Source of the DNA: an uncultured Oxalobacteraceae bacterium
Lineage (GTDB): Bacteria; Pseudomonadota; Gammaproteobacteria; Burkholderiales; Burkholderiaceae_D
Length of the DNA stretch: 64,000 bases
Reading direction: 5' to 3'
Assembly (NCBI GenBank): GCA_903893945.1
Contig: CAITOF010000026.1
Coordinates: 1-64,000, forward strand
Position 1 is the first letter of the stretch. Each line of letters starts with the position of its first letter. The translations under genes were made by a program, and so were the position numbers. The notes beneath the pieces are model-generated. The model did no database searches. It was not told the origin of the DNA and worked only from the letters and a program-made list of their open reading frames with translations. This document shows, one piece after another, positions 16,954 through 27,496 of this stretch.

Positions 16954-18630
16954 ATGGCAACAGCAAATCAGGCGACGCTGGCAGCACCCCGCTTTCTGGG
17001 TCTGCCAGAGACACAAGGAACCAGGGTATTTCTGCTGGCGAGCTCGGCTGCGGCCATCATTGCCGTCATGGCGGGTATCTGGATGTGGACCTCGCAACCG
17101 GATTATCGTGTCCTGTTTGCCAATTACACTGACCGCGATGGTGGTGCCATCGTCGCAGCACTGCAACAGATGAACATTCCCTACAAATTTACCGATGGCG
17201 GCACTGCCATACTGGTGCCCGATACGATGGTCGCCGACGCACGTTTGAAACTCGCTTCACAAGGTTTGCCACGAGGCGGCAATGTGGGCTTTGAATTGAT
17301 GGAAAACCAGAAAATGGGTATTTCGCAGTTTCTGGAACAGGTCAATTTTCAACGCGCGCTGGAAGGTGAACTGGCCCGCTCCATTGAAACCATTTCATCG
17401 GTCCAGAGTGCACGTGTCCACCTGGCGATGCCCAAAGATTCCGTTTTTGTCCGGGACCAGCAAAAACCGACGGCATCGGTCGTGTTAAATCTGTATTCGA
17501 GCCGGTTGCTGGACCAGCATCAGGTCAGTGCGATTGTGCACCTGGTCGCCTCCAGCGTACCTGATCTGCCGGCACAGAATGTCACCATCGTTGACCAGAG
17601 CGGCAATTTACTTTCGGACACCAGTCGGCAGGCTGGCACCGGCCAGTTAAATCCCAGCCAGTTAAAATACGTCCAGGATCTGCAGCAGGAAATCGTCAAG
17701 AAAATCGAATCCATCATCAGCCCTATCGTCGGCAACAACAACGTGCGTGCCGAAGCCACGGCGGATGTTGATTTTACCCACGTTGAGCAGGCCGCTGAAA
17801 CCTACAAACCGAATCCGACACCGGACTCGGCGACAGTAAGAAGCATGCAGAGCAGTGAATCTGGAAACAGGGCAGGCGCCAATGCGTCCGGAATTCCGGG
17901 GGCGCTCAGCAACCAGCCACCCACAAACGCGACAGCCCCGATCACCACCGGTGCGGGAGCCAACGGGGCCAGCGGCGCGCCGGCTGCTGCCAGTTCACCG
18001 TCCCAAAAAGAATCGACCATCAATTACGAAGTCGACAAAACAGTCCGGTACACCCAGCAAGCCATGGGCGGCGTCAAGCGACTGGCAGTGGCTGTGGTCA
18101 TCAATTACAAGCACGAAACGGACAAGAACGGCAAAGCAGTCAGCCGTGAACTGAATGACGCCGAAAAAGCGCAGGTCCTGTCGCTGGCCAAGGAAGCGAT
18201 GGGATTTAATCAGGAGCGCGGCGATACGATCAATGTAGTCAACACGCAGTTCATCAGCACTGAAAAAGAAGCGGCTGACATTCCGATCTGGAAACAGACT
18301 GAAACAATAGAAATGGTCAAGAGCATCGGCAAGTATATTGCCGGGACACTGGGTATCATGTACCTGTTTTTCGGCTATCTGAAACCGCTCATCACCAAGA
18401 TCATGGAGCGCAGCAAGAAACCGCCACAACGTGCCGTGCCCGAACCTGAAGAAGAGGAAGACGAAGGAACGGTTGTCAATCTCGGCAACAAGGAACCGCC
18501 GCCGGAAGAATTCCAGTTCAAGTCCGCGCAGGCCTATGAAAAAGATCTCGAGATCGCCAAAAATCTTTCCAAGCAGGATCCGAAAATAGTGGCAAACGTC
18601 GTCAAGACGTGGGTAAACAGTGAGCAATAA
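16954..18630 (+). CDS. fliF: flagellar M-ring protein FliF
   Basis: A 558-residue inner-membrane protein that builds the MS ring, the base of the flagellum. A first membrane helix lies near residue 30-50 (VFLLASSAAAIIAVMAGIW), followed by the ring-building motifs (YRVLFANYTDRDGGAIVAALQQMNIPYKF, NFQRALEGELARSIETISSVQSARVHLAMP). A proline/alanine-rich disordered loop sits near 290-350. A second membrane helix lies near 450-475 (IGKYIAGTLGIMYLFFGYL). The acidic C-terminal tail binds FliG. First gene of fliFGHIJK; GGAG precedes the ATG. Confidence 0.98.
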   Translation: MATANQATLAAPRFLGLPETQGTRVFLLASSAAAIIAVMAGIWMWTSQPDYRVLFANYTDRDGGAIVAALQQMNIPYKFTDGGTAILVPDTMVADARLKLASQGLPRGGNVGFELMENQKMGISQFLEQVNFQRALEGELARSIETISSVQSARVHLAMPKDSVFVRDQQKPTASVVLNLYSSRLLDQHQVSAIVHLVASSVPDLPAQNVTIVDQSGNLLSDTSRQAGTGQLNPSQLKYVQDLQQEIVKKIESIISPIVGNNNVRAEATADVDFTHVEQAAETYKPNPTPDSATVRSMQSSESGNRAGANASGIPGALSNQPPTNATAPITTGAGANGASGAPAAASSPSQKESTINYEVDKTVRYTQQAMGGVKRLAVAVVINYKHETDKNGKAVSRELNDAEKAQVLSLAKEAMGFNQERGDTINVVNTQFISTEKEAADIPIWKQTETIEMVKSIGKYIAGTLGIMYLFFGYLKPLITKIMERSKKPPQRAVPEPEEEEDEGTVVNLGNKEPPPEEFQFKSAQAYEKDLEIAKNLSKQDPKIVANVVKTWVNSEQ

Positions 18631-18654
18631 CAGGTCAATTGCAGAAGGCATATT

Positions 18655-19653
18655 ATGAGCGACGCCGGTTTAAATAAAGCAGCCATCCTGATGCTGGCCC
18701 TCGGCGAAGATTGCGCCTCTGAGGTGATGCGCCATCTGGGTCCGAGGGAAGTCCAGAAACTGGGCATTGCCATGGCCAGCATGGCGGCCATACCGCATGA
18801 AAATGTCGCTGCCACGATCGATGAATTTTTGAATAATGCCGATATCAGTTCGTCCATGGGTATCGACTCGGACGACTATATCCGGAATGTACTGACCAAG
18901 GCACTGGGTGACGACAAGGCGGCGTCATTACTGAACCGGATACTGGGTGGCCGTGACGCCAGCGGAATTGAAAGCCTGAAGTGGATGGACTCGCCCTCAG
19001 TGGCGGAATTGATCCGGAATGAACACCCGCAGATTATTGCCACCATCCTGGTGCATCTGGAACGGGATCAGGCGTGTGAGATATTGACGCATTTTACTGA
19101 ACGGCTGCGCAATGATGTGGTTCTGCGCATTGCCACGCTGGACGGCATACAGCCGGCCGCCCTGCGGGAACTGAACGATGTCCTGACAAAATTATTGACC
19201 GGCAACGAGAGTCTCAAGAAAAAAACCATCGGTGGCGTGCGAGCCGCCGCTGAAATACTGAACTTCATGAATGGCGAACAGGAAGCCTCCGTGATGGGTA
19301 ATCTGCGTAATTATGACAGCGACATGGCAGAAAAAATCATGGATGAAATGTTCGTCTTCGATAATATTATGGATATAGACGATCGCGGTATCCAGTTGCT
19401 GTTGCGTGAGGTGCAGTCCGATACCCTGATCATTGCACTCAAAGGGGCTAATCCCGAAATGCGCGAAAAAATATTCAAGAACATGTCGCAACGTGCGGCT
19501 GAGATGATGCGTGATGACCTGGAATCGAAAGGTCCGGTCCGACTGTCTGAAGTCGAAGCGCAACAGAAAGCGATACTCGTAATCGTCCGTCGTCTGGCCG
19601 ACGAAGGACAGATAGCCCTGGGTTCAAAAGGTGGGGAGGATGCCTTTGTCTGA
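18655..19653 (+). CDS. fliG: flagellar motor switch protein FliG
   Basis: A 332-residue rotor protein of the C-ring that carries torque from the stators. It has the N-terminal FliF-binding domain (LNKAAILMLALGEDCASEVMRHLGPREVQKLG), the middle domain with the EHPQ motif (IRNEHPQIIATILVHL), and the C-terminal charged ridge (FVFDNIMDIDDRGIQLLLREV, MREKIFKNMSQRAAEMMRDDLESKGPVRLSEVE). Its end overlaps the start of fliH, which suggests coupled translation. It is also the known target of YcgR-type brakes such as the one encoded nearby. Confidence 0.98.
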   Translation: MSDAGLNKAAILMLALGEDCASEVMRHLGPREVQKLGIAMASMAAIPHENVAATIDEFLNNADISSSMGIDSDDYIRNVLTKALGDDKAASLLNRILGGRDASGIESLKWMDSPSVAELIRNEHPQIIATILVHLERDQACEILTHFTERLRNDVVLRIATLDGIQPAALRELNDVLTKLLTGNESLKKKTIGGVRAAAEILNFMNGEQEASVMGNLRNYDSDMAEKIMDEMFVFDNIMDIDDRGIQLLLREVQSDTLIIALKGANPEMREKIFKNMSQRAAEMMRDDLESKGPVRLSEVEAQQKAILVIVRRLADEGQIALGSKGGEDAFV

Positions 19654-20314
19654 TACAGTCGCCAAGGGAAAACTCTCAGCCTACCAGCGCTGGGAGATGA
19701 CGTCGTTTGAAGAGAAAAAACCGGCGGGAAAAGGCGTATCTGAAAGCGTTGCGGCAGCCAACCGGGATGAACTTCAGCAGTTGAAAATCCGGGCACAAAA
19801 AGAGGGATTTGCCAAAGGCTTCGAGGAAGGACATCAGGCCGGCCTCAATACCGGCATGAAAGACATGCAGCAGCAGATAGCCGACTTCAGTAAAATAGGC
19901 ACGCAATTTGCCGCCTCACTGCAGCAGGCGGAAAACATTGTGGCACAGGACGTGCTGGATCTGGCGCTGGATCTGGCCAAGGCCATGTTGAAAAATGTGC
20001 TGGACATCAACCCTGAACTGGTCATTCCGATTGTTCAGCAGGCCATCTCAGGACTTCCGTCAGTCCAGTTACCGGCGCAACTGTTTCTGCACCCTGCCGA
20101 TGCCACGCTGGTCGCCGCCCACATCGGTGATGAACTGGATAAAGCCGGTTGGGTCATCGTCAATGATCCGCGTCTGAATCGCGGCGATTGCCGTATCGAG
20201 ACGTTGCAGAACCAGATCAATGCATCACTTTCGTCGCGTTGGAAACAGTTGACCGATGCGCTCGGGAGAAACAATAACTGGTATGTCAATCACTCCACTG
20301 ACAGCAGGCGATGA
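19640..20314 (+). CDS. fliH: flagellar assembly protein FliH
   Basis: A protein of about 224 residues that holds the export ATPase FliI in check and docks it at the export gate. The middle has the FliH glycine repeats ([24 protein letters not shown]); the C-terminal half is the V-ATPase E-like domain ([51 protein letters not shown]). The start is uncertain: the ATG at 19640 abuts GGGGAGG, while a TTG at 19646 has better spacing. It overlaps fliG and shares ATGA with fliI. Confidence 0.93.
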   Translation: MPLSDTVAKGKLSAYQRWEMTSFEEKKPAGKGVSESVAAANRDELQQLKIRAQKEGFAKGFEEGHQAGLNTGMKDMQQQIADFSKIGTQFAASLQQAENIVAQDVLDLALDLAKAMLKNVLDINPELVIPIVQQAISGLPSVQLPAQLFLHPADATLVAAHIGDELDKAGWVIVNDPRLNRGDCRIETLQNQINASLSSRWKQLTDALGRNNNWYVNHSTDSRR

Positions 20315-21720
20315 ACCAGGAACCCGACACCGAACCGTCACTCGCGTTGTGCAAAACATATCTGGAAAATGCGCGAGAAGTTGTGGCATTGGTCGGCAAT
20401 TTTGAAATCGCGGGCCGTATCACGCGCATTACCGGCATGGTCATTGAAGCGGTCGGATTAAAACTGCCGATGGGCAGTGCCTGCATTATCGCCCTGCAGA
20501 ATGGCGAAGAAATCAACGCGGAAATTGTTGGTTTTGATCACGACAAATTCTTTTTGATGCCGCAAAGTTCGGTGGAAGGCTTACTGCCGGGCACACCGAT
20601 TTATGCTGCCAAGTCGAACGAAAACATCAGTCGCGTCAATTTAACCATACGCCCGTCGCGGCGCGCCATTGATCGCACCCGGCACCTTCCTGTCGGGGAC
20701 GAATTGTTGGGCCGGGTTCTGGACGGCGCAGGCAACCCTCTTGACAATCTGGGCCCCCTCAACACAACACACAGTGCGGCATTGAAATCGCGGCCCATCA
20801 ACCCACTCCACCGGGCGCCCATTACCGAAATTCTGGACGTCGGGATACGGGCCATCAACAGCATGCTGACTATCGGTCGCGGGCAACGCATGGGACTGTT
20901 CGCCGGCTCAGGTTTGGGTAAGAGCGTGTTATTGGGGATGATGGCGCGCTATACCAGCGCTGATGTGATTGTGGTCGGTTTGATTGGCGAGCGGGGTCGT
21001 GAGGTCAAAGAGTTTATTGAACAGATTTTGGGTACCGCGGGATTGGCCCGGTCGGTCGTGGTGGCCGCCCCGTCCGACACCCCGCCCTTGATGCGCCTGC
21101 AGGGCGCAGCCTACGCGACGACGATCGCGGAGTACTTCCGGGATCAGGGCAAAAATGTCCTGCTGATTATGGATTCACTGACCCGCTACGCCATGGCACA
21201 GCGGGAAATCGCGCTGGCCATTGGTGAACCACCTGCCACCAAAGGTTATCCGCCGTCAGTTTTTGCCAAACTGCCGATTCTGGTCGAACGTGCCGGAAAC
21301 AGCCTGCCCGGCGGGGGATCGATTACCGCGTTCTATACGGTTCTGACCGAAGGCGATGACCAACAGGACCCGATCGCGGACGCCGCCAGGGCGATACTGG
21401 ACGGTCACATCGTGCTGGATCGTGGACTGGCCGATTCAGGACACTATCCGGCTATCGATATTGAAAAGTCAATTAGTCGCGTCATGACCAACATTACCAG
21501 TCCGGAACATCAGAAAGTTGCACGAAAATTAAAACAGCTCGTGTCCAGATATCAACAAAGTCGAGATTTAATCAGCGTTGGTGCGTATACTGCAGGTACA
21601 GATCCGGTGCTGGACGAAGCGATCAAATACCACCAGAAAATCGAGCATTTTTTGCAACAGGGCATTCCGGAAAGATCGCGTATTACCGAAAGCTTGGGGC
21701 AACTTACCACGCTATTCTAA
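20311..21720 (+). CDS. fliI: flagellum-specific ATP synthase FliI
   Basis: A 469-residue ATPase of the flagellar type III export apparatus. It has Walker [16 protein letters not shown], Walker [27 protein letters not shown], and the F1-beta-like signature [38 protein letters not shown]. Length is normal. It overlaps fliH by four bases. A 48-base gap leads to fliJ. Confidence 0.98.
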   Translation: MNQEPDTEPSLALCKTYLENAREVVALVGNFEIAGRITRITGMVIEAVGLKLPMGSACIIALQNGEEINAEIVGFDHDKFFLMPQSSVEGLLPGTPIYAAKSNENISRVNLTIRPSRRAIDRTRHLPVGDELLGRVLDGAGNPLDNLGPLNTTHSAALKSRPINPLHRAPITEILDVGIRAINSMLTIGRGQRMGLFAGSGLGKSVLLGMMARYTSADVIVVGLIGERGREVKEFIEQILGTAGLARSVVVAAPSDTPPLMRLQGAAYATTIAEYFRDQGKNVLLIMDSLTRYAMAQREIALAIGEPPATKGYPPSVFAKLPILVERAGNSLPGGGSITAFYTVLTEGDDQQDPIADAARAILDGHIVLDRGLADSGHYPAIDIEKSISRVMTNITSPEHQKVARKLKQLVSRYQQSRDLISVGAYTAGTDPVLDEAIKYHQKIEHFLQQGIPERSRITESLGQLTTLF

Positions 21721-21768
21721 GTATTGATTTCGCCTTAATCAATTTATACTGAATTCATAAGGAATATC

Positions 21769-22215
21769 ATGGCTCAGTCATCGACGCTCGCAACTTTAAT
21801 CGATCTTGCTGAACAGGCCTCTGATGAGGCGGCCGCCAAATTGGGCAGTGCAATCCGTGCCACCCAGGATCTGGAAAGCAAGCTCGGTTTATTAAAGAAG
21901 TACAGAGACGATTATACGCAGAAGCTACAGGCCGAAATGAAGGCCGGACGTGATATGCAGCACATTCGGAATTTTCAGACATTTATCGGGAAAATTGACG
22001 ATGCCATACGCGGCCAGCAGCAGCTGGTACTGGACGCGCAGAAGCAGGTGCAGATCGAAAAAAAACATTGGCAGGATGAAGAAAGAAAAAGAAAATCCTT
22101 TACCACACTCGAAGAGCGGGCTGAAAAGGCACAGCAGAAAAAAGAAGCAAGGCAGGACCAGCTGCAGACTGACGAAATCGGAACCAGGAATACCTTTTAT
22201 AAACAACCAAATTGA
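21769..22215 (+). CDS. fliJ: flagellar export protein FliJ
   Basis: A 148-residue, highly charged, almost fully helical coiled-coil protein, as expected of the FliJ chaperone/stalk that sits in the FliI hexamer. Typical features are LATLIDLAEQASDEAAAKLG, LKKYRDDYTQKLQ, and a Lys/Glu/Gln-rich second half (KKHWQDEERKRKSFTTLEERAEKAQQKKEARQDQ). Position between fliI and fliK confirms it. Confidence 0.95.
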   Translation: MAQSSTLATLIDLAEQASDEAAAKLGSAIRATQDLESKLGLLKKYRDDYTQKLQAEMKAGRDMQHIRNFQTFIGKIDDAIRGQQQLVLDAQKQVQIEKKHWQDEERKRKSFTTLEERAEKAQQKKEARQDQLQTDEIGTRNTFYKQPN

Positions 22216-22295
22216 ACTTAGGGAACTGAACAGCGGCTGAATCGAATTTATCTGCCGTTCATTGCTGGAATTTGCCACCTATACAGGTCACTATC

Positions 22296-23780
22296 ATGCT
22301 AGCTAACGTTACCTCCACAAGCCACGCGCCGGGTTCAACCGGCGCTTCCCCTGCCAGCAGTAATGCCGGTGGTTCGAATTCGTCGTTTACCGACATGCTG
22401 CAAAATGAAATCAATGCCAGCGCCGCCACGGCGGGCAGCTCTGCATCGGCCGCACAGACCGCAACAGGGCCATCAAATGCCGCCGAAACAGCATCTGTAA
22501 AACCTGCTGCCGGTGCGTCTGGCGTATCGGGTTCAGGCAATGCCACTGCAGCGGACAGCAAGAAAGCCGCCAAGCCCGCGCCAGCCCAGACGGCCCAATC
22601 CAGTACGGCAGATGCGCAGGCGGCTGCGGCTGCGGCCGCTGCGACTACAGCCGCAATAACCAGTGCGGTGGCCAACTCCAAAGCCGCCACAGCACCAGCC
22701 GGCAACGTCAGCGGCGCGCAGGACAGTACAGCGCCAGCCAGTGCCATTGCCGCCACCGCACCTGATAAAATCACGGACGCCGCGATATCCGCGTCCGCTA
22801 CCAAGGCAGGCACGGATCCATCAGATCCGGCAACGGCGGCCAGTTTCGCCACTACGTTTAATGCCCAGGTCAATTCGCCGGTAACCCCGGGCAAAGACGG
22901 ATTGGCCGTGAACGCAACCGCCGCCAGAACCGCGGCCGGCTCAACCAGTCTGCCGGCCGCCAGTGCAACAGCGGCAGGTTCTGGCATCACCGCAATCCCA
23001 CTGCCGCTTGCGGGCAAGACCGCACTTGCGCACGCCAATGAATTCAGCGCCGCTGCAGGCAAACCCGGTTACACCGAAAGTCCACCGGCGAACAGGACAA
23101 CGTTATCTGCCGATTCTGGCACCGAGTCCGGTACGGCCAGTTCAGCGGCTGGCACAACTGCCAGCACCGCACAGACAGACGGCGCCACCTCACCGGCAAA
23201 TGCAGCCATTGATTCAAGCATTCCCCTGCAGACCTTAAAAGCAGCCAACCAGAATCTGAGCAGCTCGCAACTTAACGCGATCGCACCGGTGCTGACCGCC
23301 GGCAACAATGTGGGCGAGACTAATGCCAATTCGGCCAATGCCATTGCACCCAGAGTCGGCACACCTGACTGGGATCAGGCCATAGGACAAAAAATAACCT
23401 GGATGGTCAATGGCGGCCAGCAAAGTGCGACGCTAACGTTGAATCCGCCGGATCTGGGACCGATGCAGGTTGTCCTGAGTGTCAATAACCAGCATGCCAA
23501 CGCGACATTTATTTCACATCAGCCCGAGGTACGTGCCGCGCTGGAAAGTGCCATCCCCAAGCTGCGTGAGATGATGGGACAATCCGGCATACAATTGGGT
23601 CAATGCAATGTCAACAGTCAGACCCGACAGCAGCAGGAGTTTGCGCAGAATCAGGGCAATTCATCGTCTGCCGGCGTCATATCGGGCGCATCGGCAGGCA
23701 GCAGCAGTGGCGCAGGCATGGTACAGACACCGGGGTCCGCCTCCCGAACCGGCAGCGGCCTGGTCGACACGTTTGTTTAA
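22296..23780 (+). CDS. fliK: flagellar hook-length control protein FliK (canonical copy)
   Basis: A protein of about 494 residues. The first 340 residues are extremely Ala/Thr/Ser/Gly-rich with no fold visible, as in ruler regions. The C-terminal Flg_hook domain is well conserved (QKITWMVNGGQQSATLTLNPPDLGPMQVVLSVNNQHANATFISHQPEVRAALESAIPKLREMMGQSGIQL), followed by a polar tail. I chose the ATG at 22296 (MLANVTS) over the upstream TTG. It sets hook length and triggers the FlhB switch. Last gene of the fliFGHIJK run; a 207-base gap precedes fliL. Confidence 0.95.
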   Translation: MLANVTSTSHAPGSTGASPASSNAGGSNSSFTDMLQNEINASAATAGSSASAAQTATGPSNAAETASVKPAAGASGVSGSGNATAADSKKAAKPAPAQTAQSSTADAQAAAAAAAATTAAITSAVANSKAATAPAGNVSGAQDSTAPASAIAATAPDKITDAAISASATKAGTDPSDPATAASFATTFNAQVNSPVTPGKDGLAVNATAARTAAGSTSLPAASATAAGSGITAIPLPLAGKTALAHANEFSAAAGKPGYTESPPANRTTLSADSGTESGTASSAAGTTASTAQTDGATSPANAAIDSSIPLQTLKAANQNLSSSQLNAIAPVLTAGNNVGETNANSANAIAPRVGTPDWDQAIGQKITWMVNGGQQSATLTLNPPDLGPMQVVLSVNNQHANATFISHQPEVRAALESAIPKLREMMGQSGIQLGQCNVNSQTRQQQEFAQNQGNSSSAGVISGASAGSSSGAGMVQTPGSASRTGSGLVDTFV

Positions 23781-23987
23781 TGCCTGGCGGACATCGTGGT
23801 TTTGATGATCCGCTGGCAAATTAAATGCATGACAGGTTAAGACAGTACCGTGATGCATGGTAGTACGGAATTGATCTGGAACAGGTAGGGCGATGGCCAG
23901 GATTGATATTGCGGATTAAAACCCCTATAGTTAACCGGCAGTTAATAACAGCATTGCCCCACTTACCACTCAGCAGAAGGAATTTAA

Positions 23988-24527
23988 ATGGCAACAAAAG
24001 CACCCAAGACAGACGAAGCCGCGGCCGGCGCCGATGCACCCGCCGCCGCATCCGGATCGAAGAAGAAAAAAATTATCATCATCGCGGTGATTGCTGTGCT
24101 GTTGTTGGGTGGCGGCGGTGCGGCAGCGTTTTTCCTGACCAAAAAGCCTGCTGACGCCAAGGAAGCGGCCAAAAAACCGGCGGAAAAAGCGGCGCCACCG
24201 GTATTTCTGGCACTGGATAACTTTATTGTGAACCTGTCTTCCGAAAACGGCGACAAATACCTGCAGGCTGGTATTACCTTACAGGTACGGAACGAAGAAC
24301 AGGCAAATTATTACAAAACAAATATGCCCCAGTTACGCAGCCGGCTTTTATTATTATTATCCAGCAAGACCTCCGAGGAATTGCTGACCAACGAGGGAAA
24401 ACTGAAACTGAGCGATGAAATTATCGAGCAGGCTGAAATACCATATAACAAAGACGAACCGACGCCCAAAGAAGCAGAAGAACGGCACATTCTTGGCGTG
24501 TTTTATACCTCCTTCATGATCCAATAA
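23988..24527 (+). CDS. fliL: flagellar basal body-associated protein FliL
   Basis: A 179-residue single-span inner-membrane protein near the stators. The N-terminal tail is Lys/Ala-rich, then comes the membrane helix (KIIIIAVIAVLLLGGGGAAAFFL). The periplasmic domain has FLALDNFIVNLSSENGDKYLQAGITLQV and LRSRLLLLLSSKTSEELLTNEGKLKLSDEII. GAAGGAATTTAA precedes the ATG. It starts the fliLMNOPQR run. Confidence 0.97.
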   Translation: MATKAPKTDEAAAGADAPAAASGSKKKKIIIIAVIAVLLLGGGGAAAFFLTKKPADAKEAAKKPAEKAAPPVFLALDNFIVNLSSENGDKYLQAGITLQVRNEEQANYYKTNMPQLRSRLLLLLSSKTSEELLTNEGKLKLSDEIIEQAEIPYNKDEPTPKEAEERHILGVFYTSFMIQ

Positions 24528-24547
24528 CGCGAAACGATACAAAAGCC

Positions 24548-25585
24548 ATGTCTGATAATTTTCTATCCCAGGAAGAAGTTGATGCCCTGCTAAAAGGCGT
24601 CACGGGAGATCTTGACGACACCGATTCGCAAGAGGATACCAGTGGCGTCCGCACCTACAATCTGGCTACCCAGGAACGGATTGTACGCGGTCGTATGCCG
24701 ACGCTGGAAATTATCAACGAACGCTTCGCCCGGTTATTGCGTATTGGCCTGTTCAACTTTTTGCGCCGCAGTGCTGAGGTATCGGTGGGTACCGTACGCG
24801 TTTCCAAATACAGCGAATTCATTCGAAATCTGGTTGTACCCACCAATCTGAATCTGGTCCACATGAAACCGCTGCGCGGAACCGCGCTGATGGTCATGGA
24901 CCCCAATCTGGTGTTCCTGCTGGTGGATAACCTGTTTGGAGGCGACGGTCGCTTCCATACGCGTGTCGAAGGACGGGATTTCACCCAGACTGAACAGCGT
25001 ATCATCTTGCGAATACTGGATATCCTGTTTGAAACCTATGCAAAGTCATGGAATCCGGTGTACCCGGTCGAATTTGAGTATATACGTTCAGAAATGAACA
25101 CGCAGTTTGCCAACATAGCCACACCGAACGAGGTGGTCGTCTGCACAACCTTTACCATCGAACTCGGACCAGTAAGCGGCGAAATGCATTTTTGCATGCC
25201 CTACTCAATGATTGAACCGATTCGCGATGTTCTCACCAGCAGCCTGCAGGGCGAAACTCTGGAAGTGGATAAGCGCTGGGTCCGTCTGATGACACAGCAG
25301 ATACAGATAGCCGAAGTTGAAATCGTCGCAGATCTGGGCACGGCCCATATGGATTTGGGCGACATTCTGAATTTGCGTGTCGGCGACATTATTCCGCTAA
25401 ACGTGCCGCCGGTGTTATCCGCCAAGGTTGACGGCACTCCCGTGATGGAATGCAAATACGGTGTCTTCAATGATCAATATGCACTGAAAGTGGAAAAGCT
25501 GCTTTCTTCCAGTGCTCAGGAAATGGCAATGGATGCCCTAACCGATGCAAAGTCAGCAGCCAAGCAAGGAGCACAACATGGATGA
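24548..25585 (+). CDS. fliM: flagellar motor switch protein FliM
   Basis: A 345-residue C-ring protein. The N-terminal CheY-binding peptide is present (FLSQEEVDALLKGV). The CheC-like middle domain follows (RIVRGRMPTLEIINERFARLLRIGLFNFLRRSAEV, FLLVDNLFGGDGRF), then the C-terminal SpoA domain (LGDILNLRVGDIIPLNVPPVLSAKVDGTPVMECKYGVFNDQYALKVEKLL). It overlaps fliN by 8 bases. Confidence 0.98.
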   Translation: MSDNFLSQEEVDALLKGVTGDLDDTDSQEDTSGVRTYNLATQERIVRGRMPTLEIINERFARLLRIGLFNFLRRSAEVSVGTVRVSKYSEFIRNLVVPTNLNLVHMKPLRGTALMVMDPNLVFLLVDNLFGGDGRFHTRVEGRDFTQTEQRIILRILDILFETYAKSWNPVYPVEFEYIRSEMNTQFANIATPNEVVVCTTFTIELGPVSGEMHFCMPYSMIEPIRDVLTSSLQGETLEVDKRWVRLMTQQIQIAEVEIVADLGTAHMDLGDILNLRVGDIIPLNVPPVLSAKVDGTPVMECKYGVFNDQYALKVEKLLSSSAQEMAMDALTDAKSAAKQGAQHG

Positions 25586-26009
25586 AAATAACTCAGGTGA
25601 TGCAGGCGCCCCCATCAGTGAAGACGATTGGGGTGCGGCAATTGCAGAGCAGGAAAAAGCGGACGCGGCGGCAGCCTCAAAACCTGCAGAACCGCAACCG
25701 ACGGTTTTTCAGGAGCTCAGCCCCAAGCCCAATAAAATCGAGACGCATAACGACATTGATTTCATTCTGGATATCCCGGTACAACTGACTGTCGAGCTAG
25801 GTCGTACCAAAATTGCCATCAAGAACCTGCTGCAGTTGGCGCAAGGCTCAGTCGTTGAACTTGACGGCATGGCGGGTGAACCGATGGACGTGTTAGTCAA
25901 TGGCTGTCTGATTGCACAGGGTGAAGTGGTGGTGGTTAACGATAAATTCGGGATACGTCTGACTGACATTATCACGCCTGCCGAACGTATACGAAAGCTC
26001 AATAAATGA
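25578..26009 (+). CDS. fliN: flagellar motor switch protein FliN
   Basis: A 143-residue C-ring protein. After an acidic, Ala-rich leader the C-terminal SpoA domain is typical: DFILDIPVQLTVELGRTKIAIKNLLQLAQGSVVELDGMAGEPMDVLVNGCLIAQGEVVVVNDKFGIRLTDIITPAERI. The start at 25578 (MDENNSG) has AAGGA 7 bases upstream; the ORF-track start lies deep inside fliM. It overlaps fliO by four bases. Confidence 0.97.
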   Translation: MDENNSGDAGAPISEDDWGAAIAEQEKADAAAASKPAEPQPTVFQELSPKPNKIETHNDIDFILDIPVQLTVELGRTKIAIKNLLQLAQGSVVELDGMAGEPMDVLVNGCLIAQGEVVVVNDKFGIRLTDIITPAERIRKLNK

Positions 26010-26428
26010 AATTGGTCACCCCCTGTATTGCCATTCTGCTCTGCCTGTGCTGTGCTGTGACCCACGCCGCGACGGGCGCTGATCCTGTCAGCGCCGGTAA
26101 TTTGACCCAGATTACCCTGAGCCTGCTGCTGGTTGTGGGGCTGCTGATTTTTGGCAGTTTCCTGTTCAAAAAGTTCGGCATGACCCCATTCAACAGGCCT
26201 TTCCCGGTGAAAGTGATCGGAGCGGTGAGCGTGGGCAACAATCAGCGAATTGTGGTGATTGAAGTCGGTGAAGAGTGGATAGTATTGGGGGTTACAGCGC
26301 AACAGATTTCGACCATCACCAGCATGCCCCGCAAGGAAATCCCGGACGGCGCCGCGATGGGCGACAAGATCAAATTTTCGACCTGGATGCAGAGCGCGTT
26401 AGAGAAGTATCATGCCAAAAAACCGTAA
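26006..26428 (+). CDS. fliO: flagellar biosynthetic protein FliO
   Basis: A 140-residue membrane protein that helps assemble the FliP ring. It has a signal-like N-terminus ([19 protein letters not shown]), one membrane helix ([19 protein letters not shown]), and a short cytoplasmic domain with [34 protein letters not shown], the usual FliO signature. It overlaps both neighbours (fliN by 4 bases, fliP by 17). Confidence 0.94.
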   Translation: MKLVTPCIAILLCLCCAVTHAATGADPVSAGNLTQITLSLLLVVGLLIFGSFLFKKFGMTPFNRPFPVKVIGAVSVGNNQRIVVIEVGEEWIVLGVTAQQISTITSMPRKEIPDGAAMGDKIKFSTWMQSALEKYHAKKP

Positions 26429-27170
26429 GCAGTTACATTATCGTCTGGCGCTGCTTTTACTGGTGGCCCTCAGCAGCGTTGCACCGCTGGCATTTTCGCA
26501 GGTTCCGATCATCACCGCCACCCCTGCGCCCGGCGGCGGGCAAAACTATGTATTGAGCATTCAGACGCTCCTGATACTCACCTCATTAAGTTTCCTGCCT
26601 GCAGTTTTGTTAATGATGACCAGTTTCACGCGCATCATCATCGTGCTGTCCATGCTGAGGCAGGCGATTGGCACACCAACCTCACCTCCCAATCAGGTCA
26701 TTGTCGGTCTGTCCCTGTTCCTCACCCTGTTCGTCATGAGCCCGGTGATTGATAAAATTTATCAGGATGCGTATCAACCCTACAATGAAAACAAAATCAC
26801 CTTTACCGATGCACTGGATAAAGGGGCCAAACCGTTAAAACAGTTCATGATGAAACAGACCCGCCAGACCGACCTGGCTCTTTATGTCAAACTGTCGCGC
26901 TCGCCACAGTTACAGAGCCCCGATGATGTTCCGCTGACTGTGCTCGTGCCGGCCTTTATTACCAGCGAACTCAAAACGGCATTCCAGATCAGTTTTGCAA
27001 TTTTCATTCCGTTTCTGATCATCGACATGGTGGTCGCGTGCGTACTGATGTCGATGGGGATGATGATGATGTCGCCTGCCACGGTGTCACTGCCGTTTAA
27101 ATTAATGTTATTTGTTCTGGTCGATGGCTGGCAGTTACTGGTTGGCTCACTGGCGCAAAGTTTCTATTGA
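26412..27170 (+). CDS. fliP: flagellar biosynthetic protein FliP
   Basis: A 252-residue core export-gate protein. It has an N-terminal signal peptide ([19 protein letters not shown]) that is cleaved in the family. Membrane segments and family motifs follow: [114 protein letters not shown]. The end of the gene lies a few bases before fliQ. Confidence 0.98.
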   Translation: MPKNRKQLHYRLALLLLVALSSVAPLAFSQVPIITATPAPGGGQNYVLSIQTLLILTSLSFLPAVLLMMTSFTRIIIVLSMLRQAIGTPTSPPNQVIVGLSLFLTLFVMSPVIDKIYQDAYQPYNENKITFTDALDKGAKPLKQFMMKQTRQTDLALYVKLSRSPQLQSPDDVPLTVLVPAFITSELKTAFQISFAIFIPFLIIDMVVACVLMSMGMMMMSPATVSLPFKLMLFVLVDGWQLLVGSLAQSFY

Positions 27171-27184
27171 AGGGATGGTATATC

Positions 27185-27454
27185 ATGACACCTGAAATGG
27201 TAATGGCAATGGGGCGTCACGCCATGCAAATCACGCTGATGATCGCTATTCCGATGTTGCTGGTCGCGTTAACGATAGGTCTGCTGGTCAGTATTTTTCA
27301 GGCTGCGACACAAATCAACGAAATGACGTTGTCGTTCATTCCGAAACTGGTGGGTGTATTCCTGGTCCTGGATCTGGCCGGACCCTGGATGCTGAGTATC
27401 CTGACCGACTATTTTCGGGAACTATTCACCAGCATCCCCGGCATGCTCAGCTGA
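27185..27454 (+). CDS. fliQ: flagellar biosynthetic protein FliQ
   Basis: An 89-residue two-helix export-gate protein: MTPEMVMAMGRHAMQITLMIAIPMLLVALTIGLLVSIFQAATQINEMTLSFIPKLVGVFLVLDLAGPWML. The ATG at 27185 is chosen over the TTG in the track, since AGGGA lies about 10 bases upstream and the family starts at this point. Confidence 0.97.
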   Translation: MTPEMVMAMGRHAMQITLMIAIPMLLVALTIGLLVSIFQAATQINEMTLSFIPKLVGVFLVLDLAGPWMLSILTDYFRELFTSIPGMLS

Positions 27455-27496
27455 ATCAGCGCTCCGGCCTGATCGAGCCATTTTTGCGGATTGTCC

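Noticed and set aside
22259-23062. 267-codon antisense ORF inside fliK
   Set aside because: It arises from the Ala/Thr/Ser-rich GC-biased sequence of fliK and has no family features.
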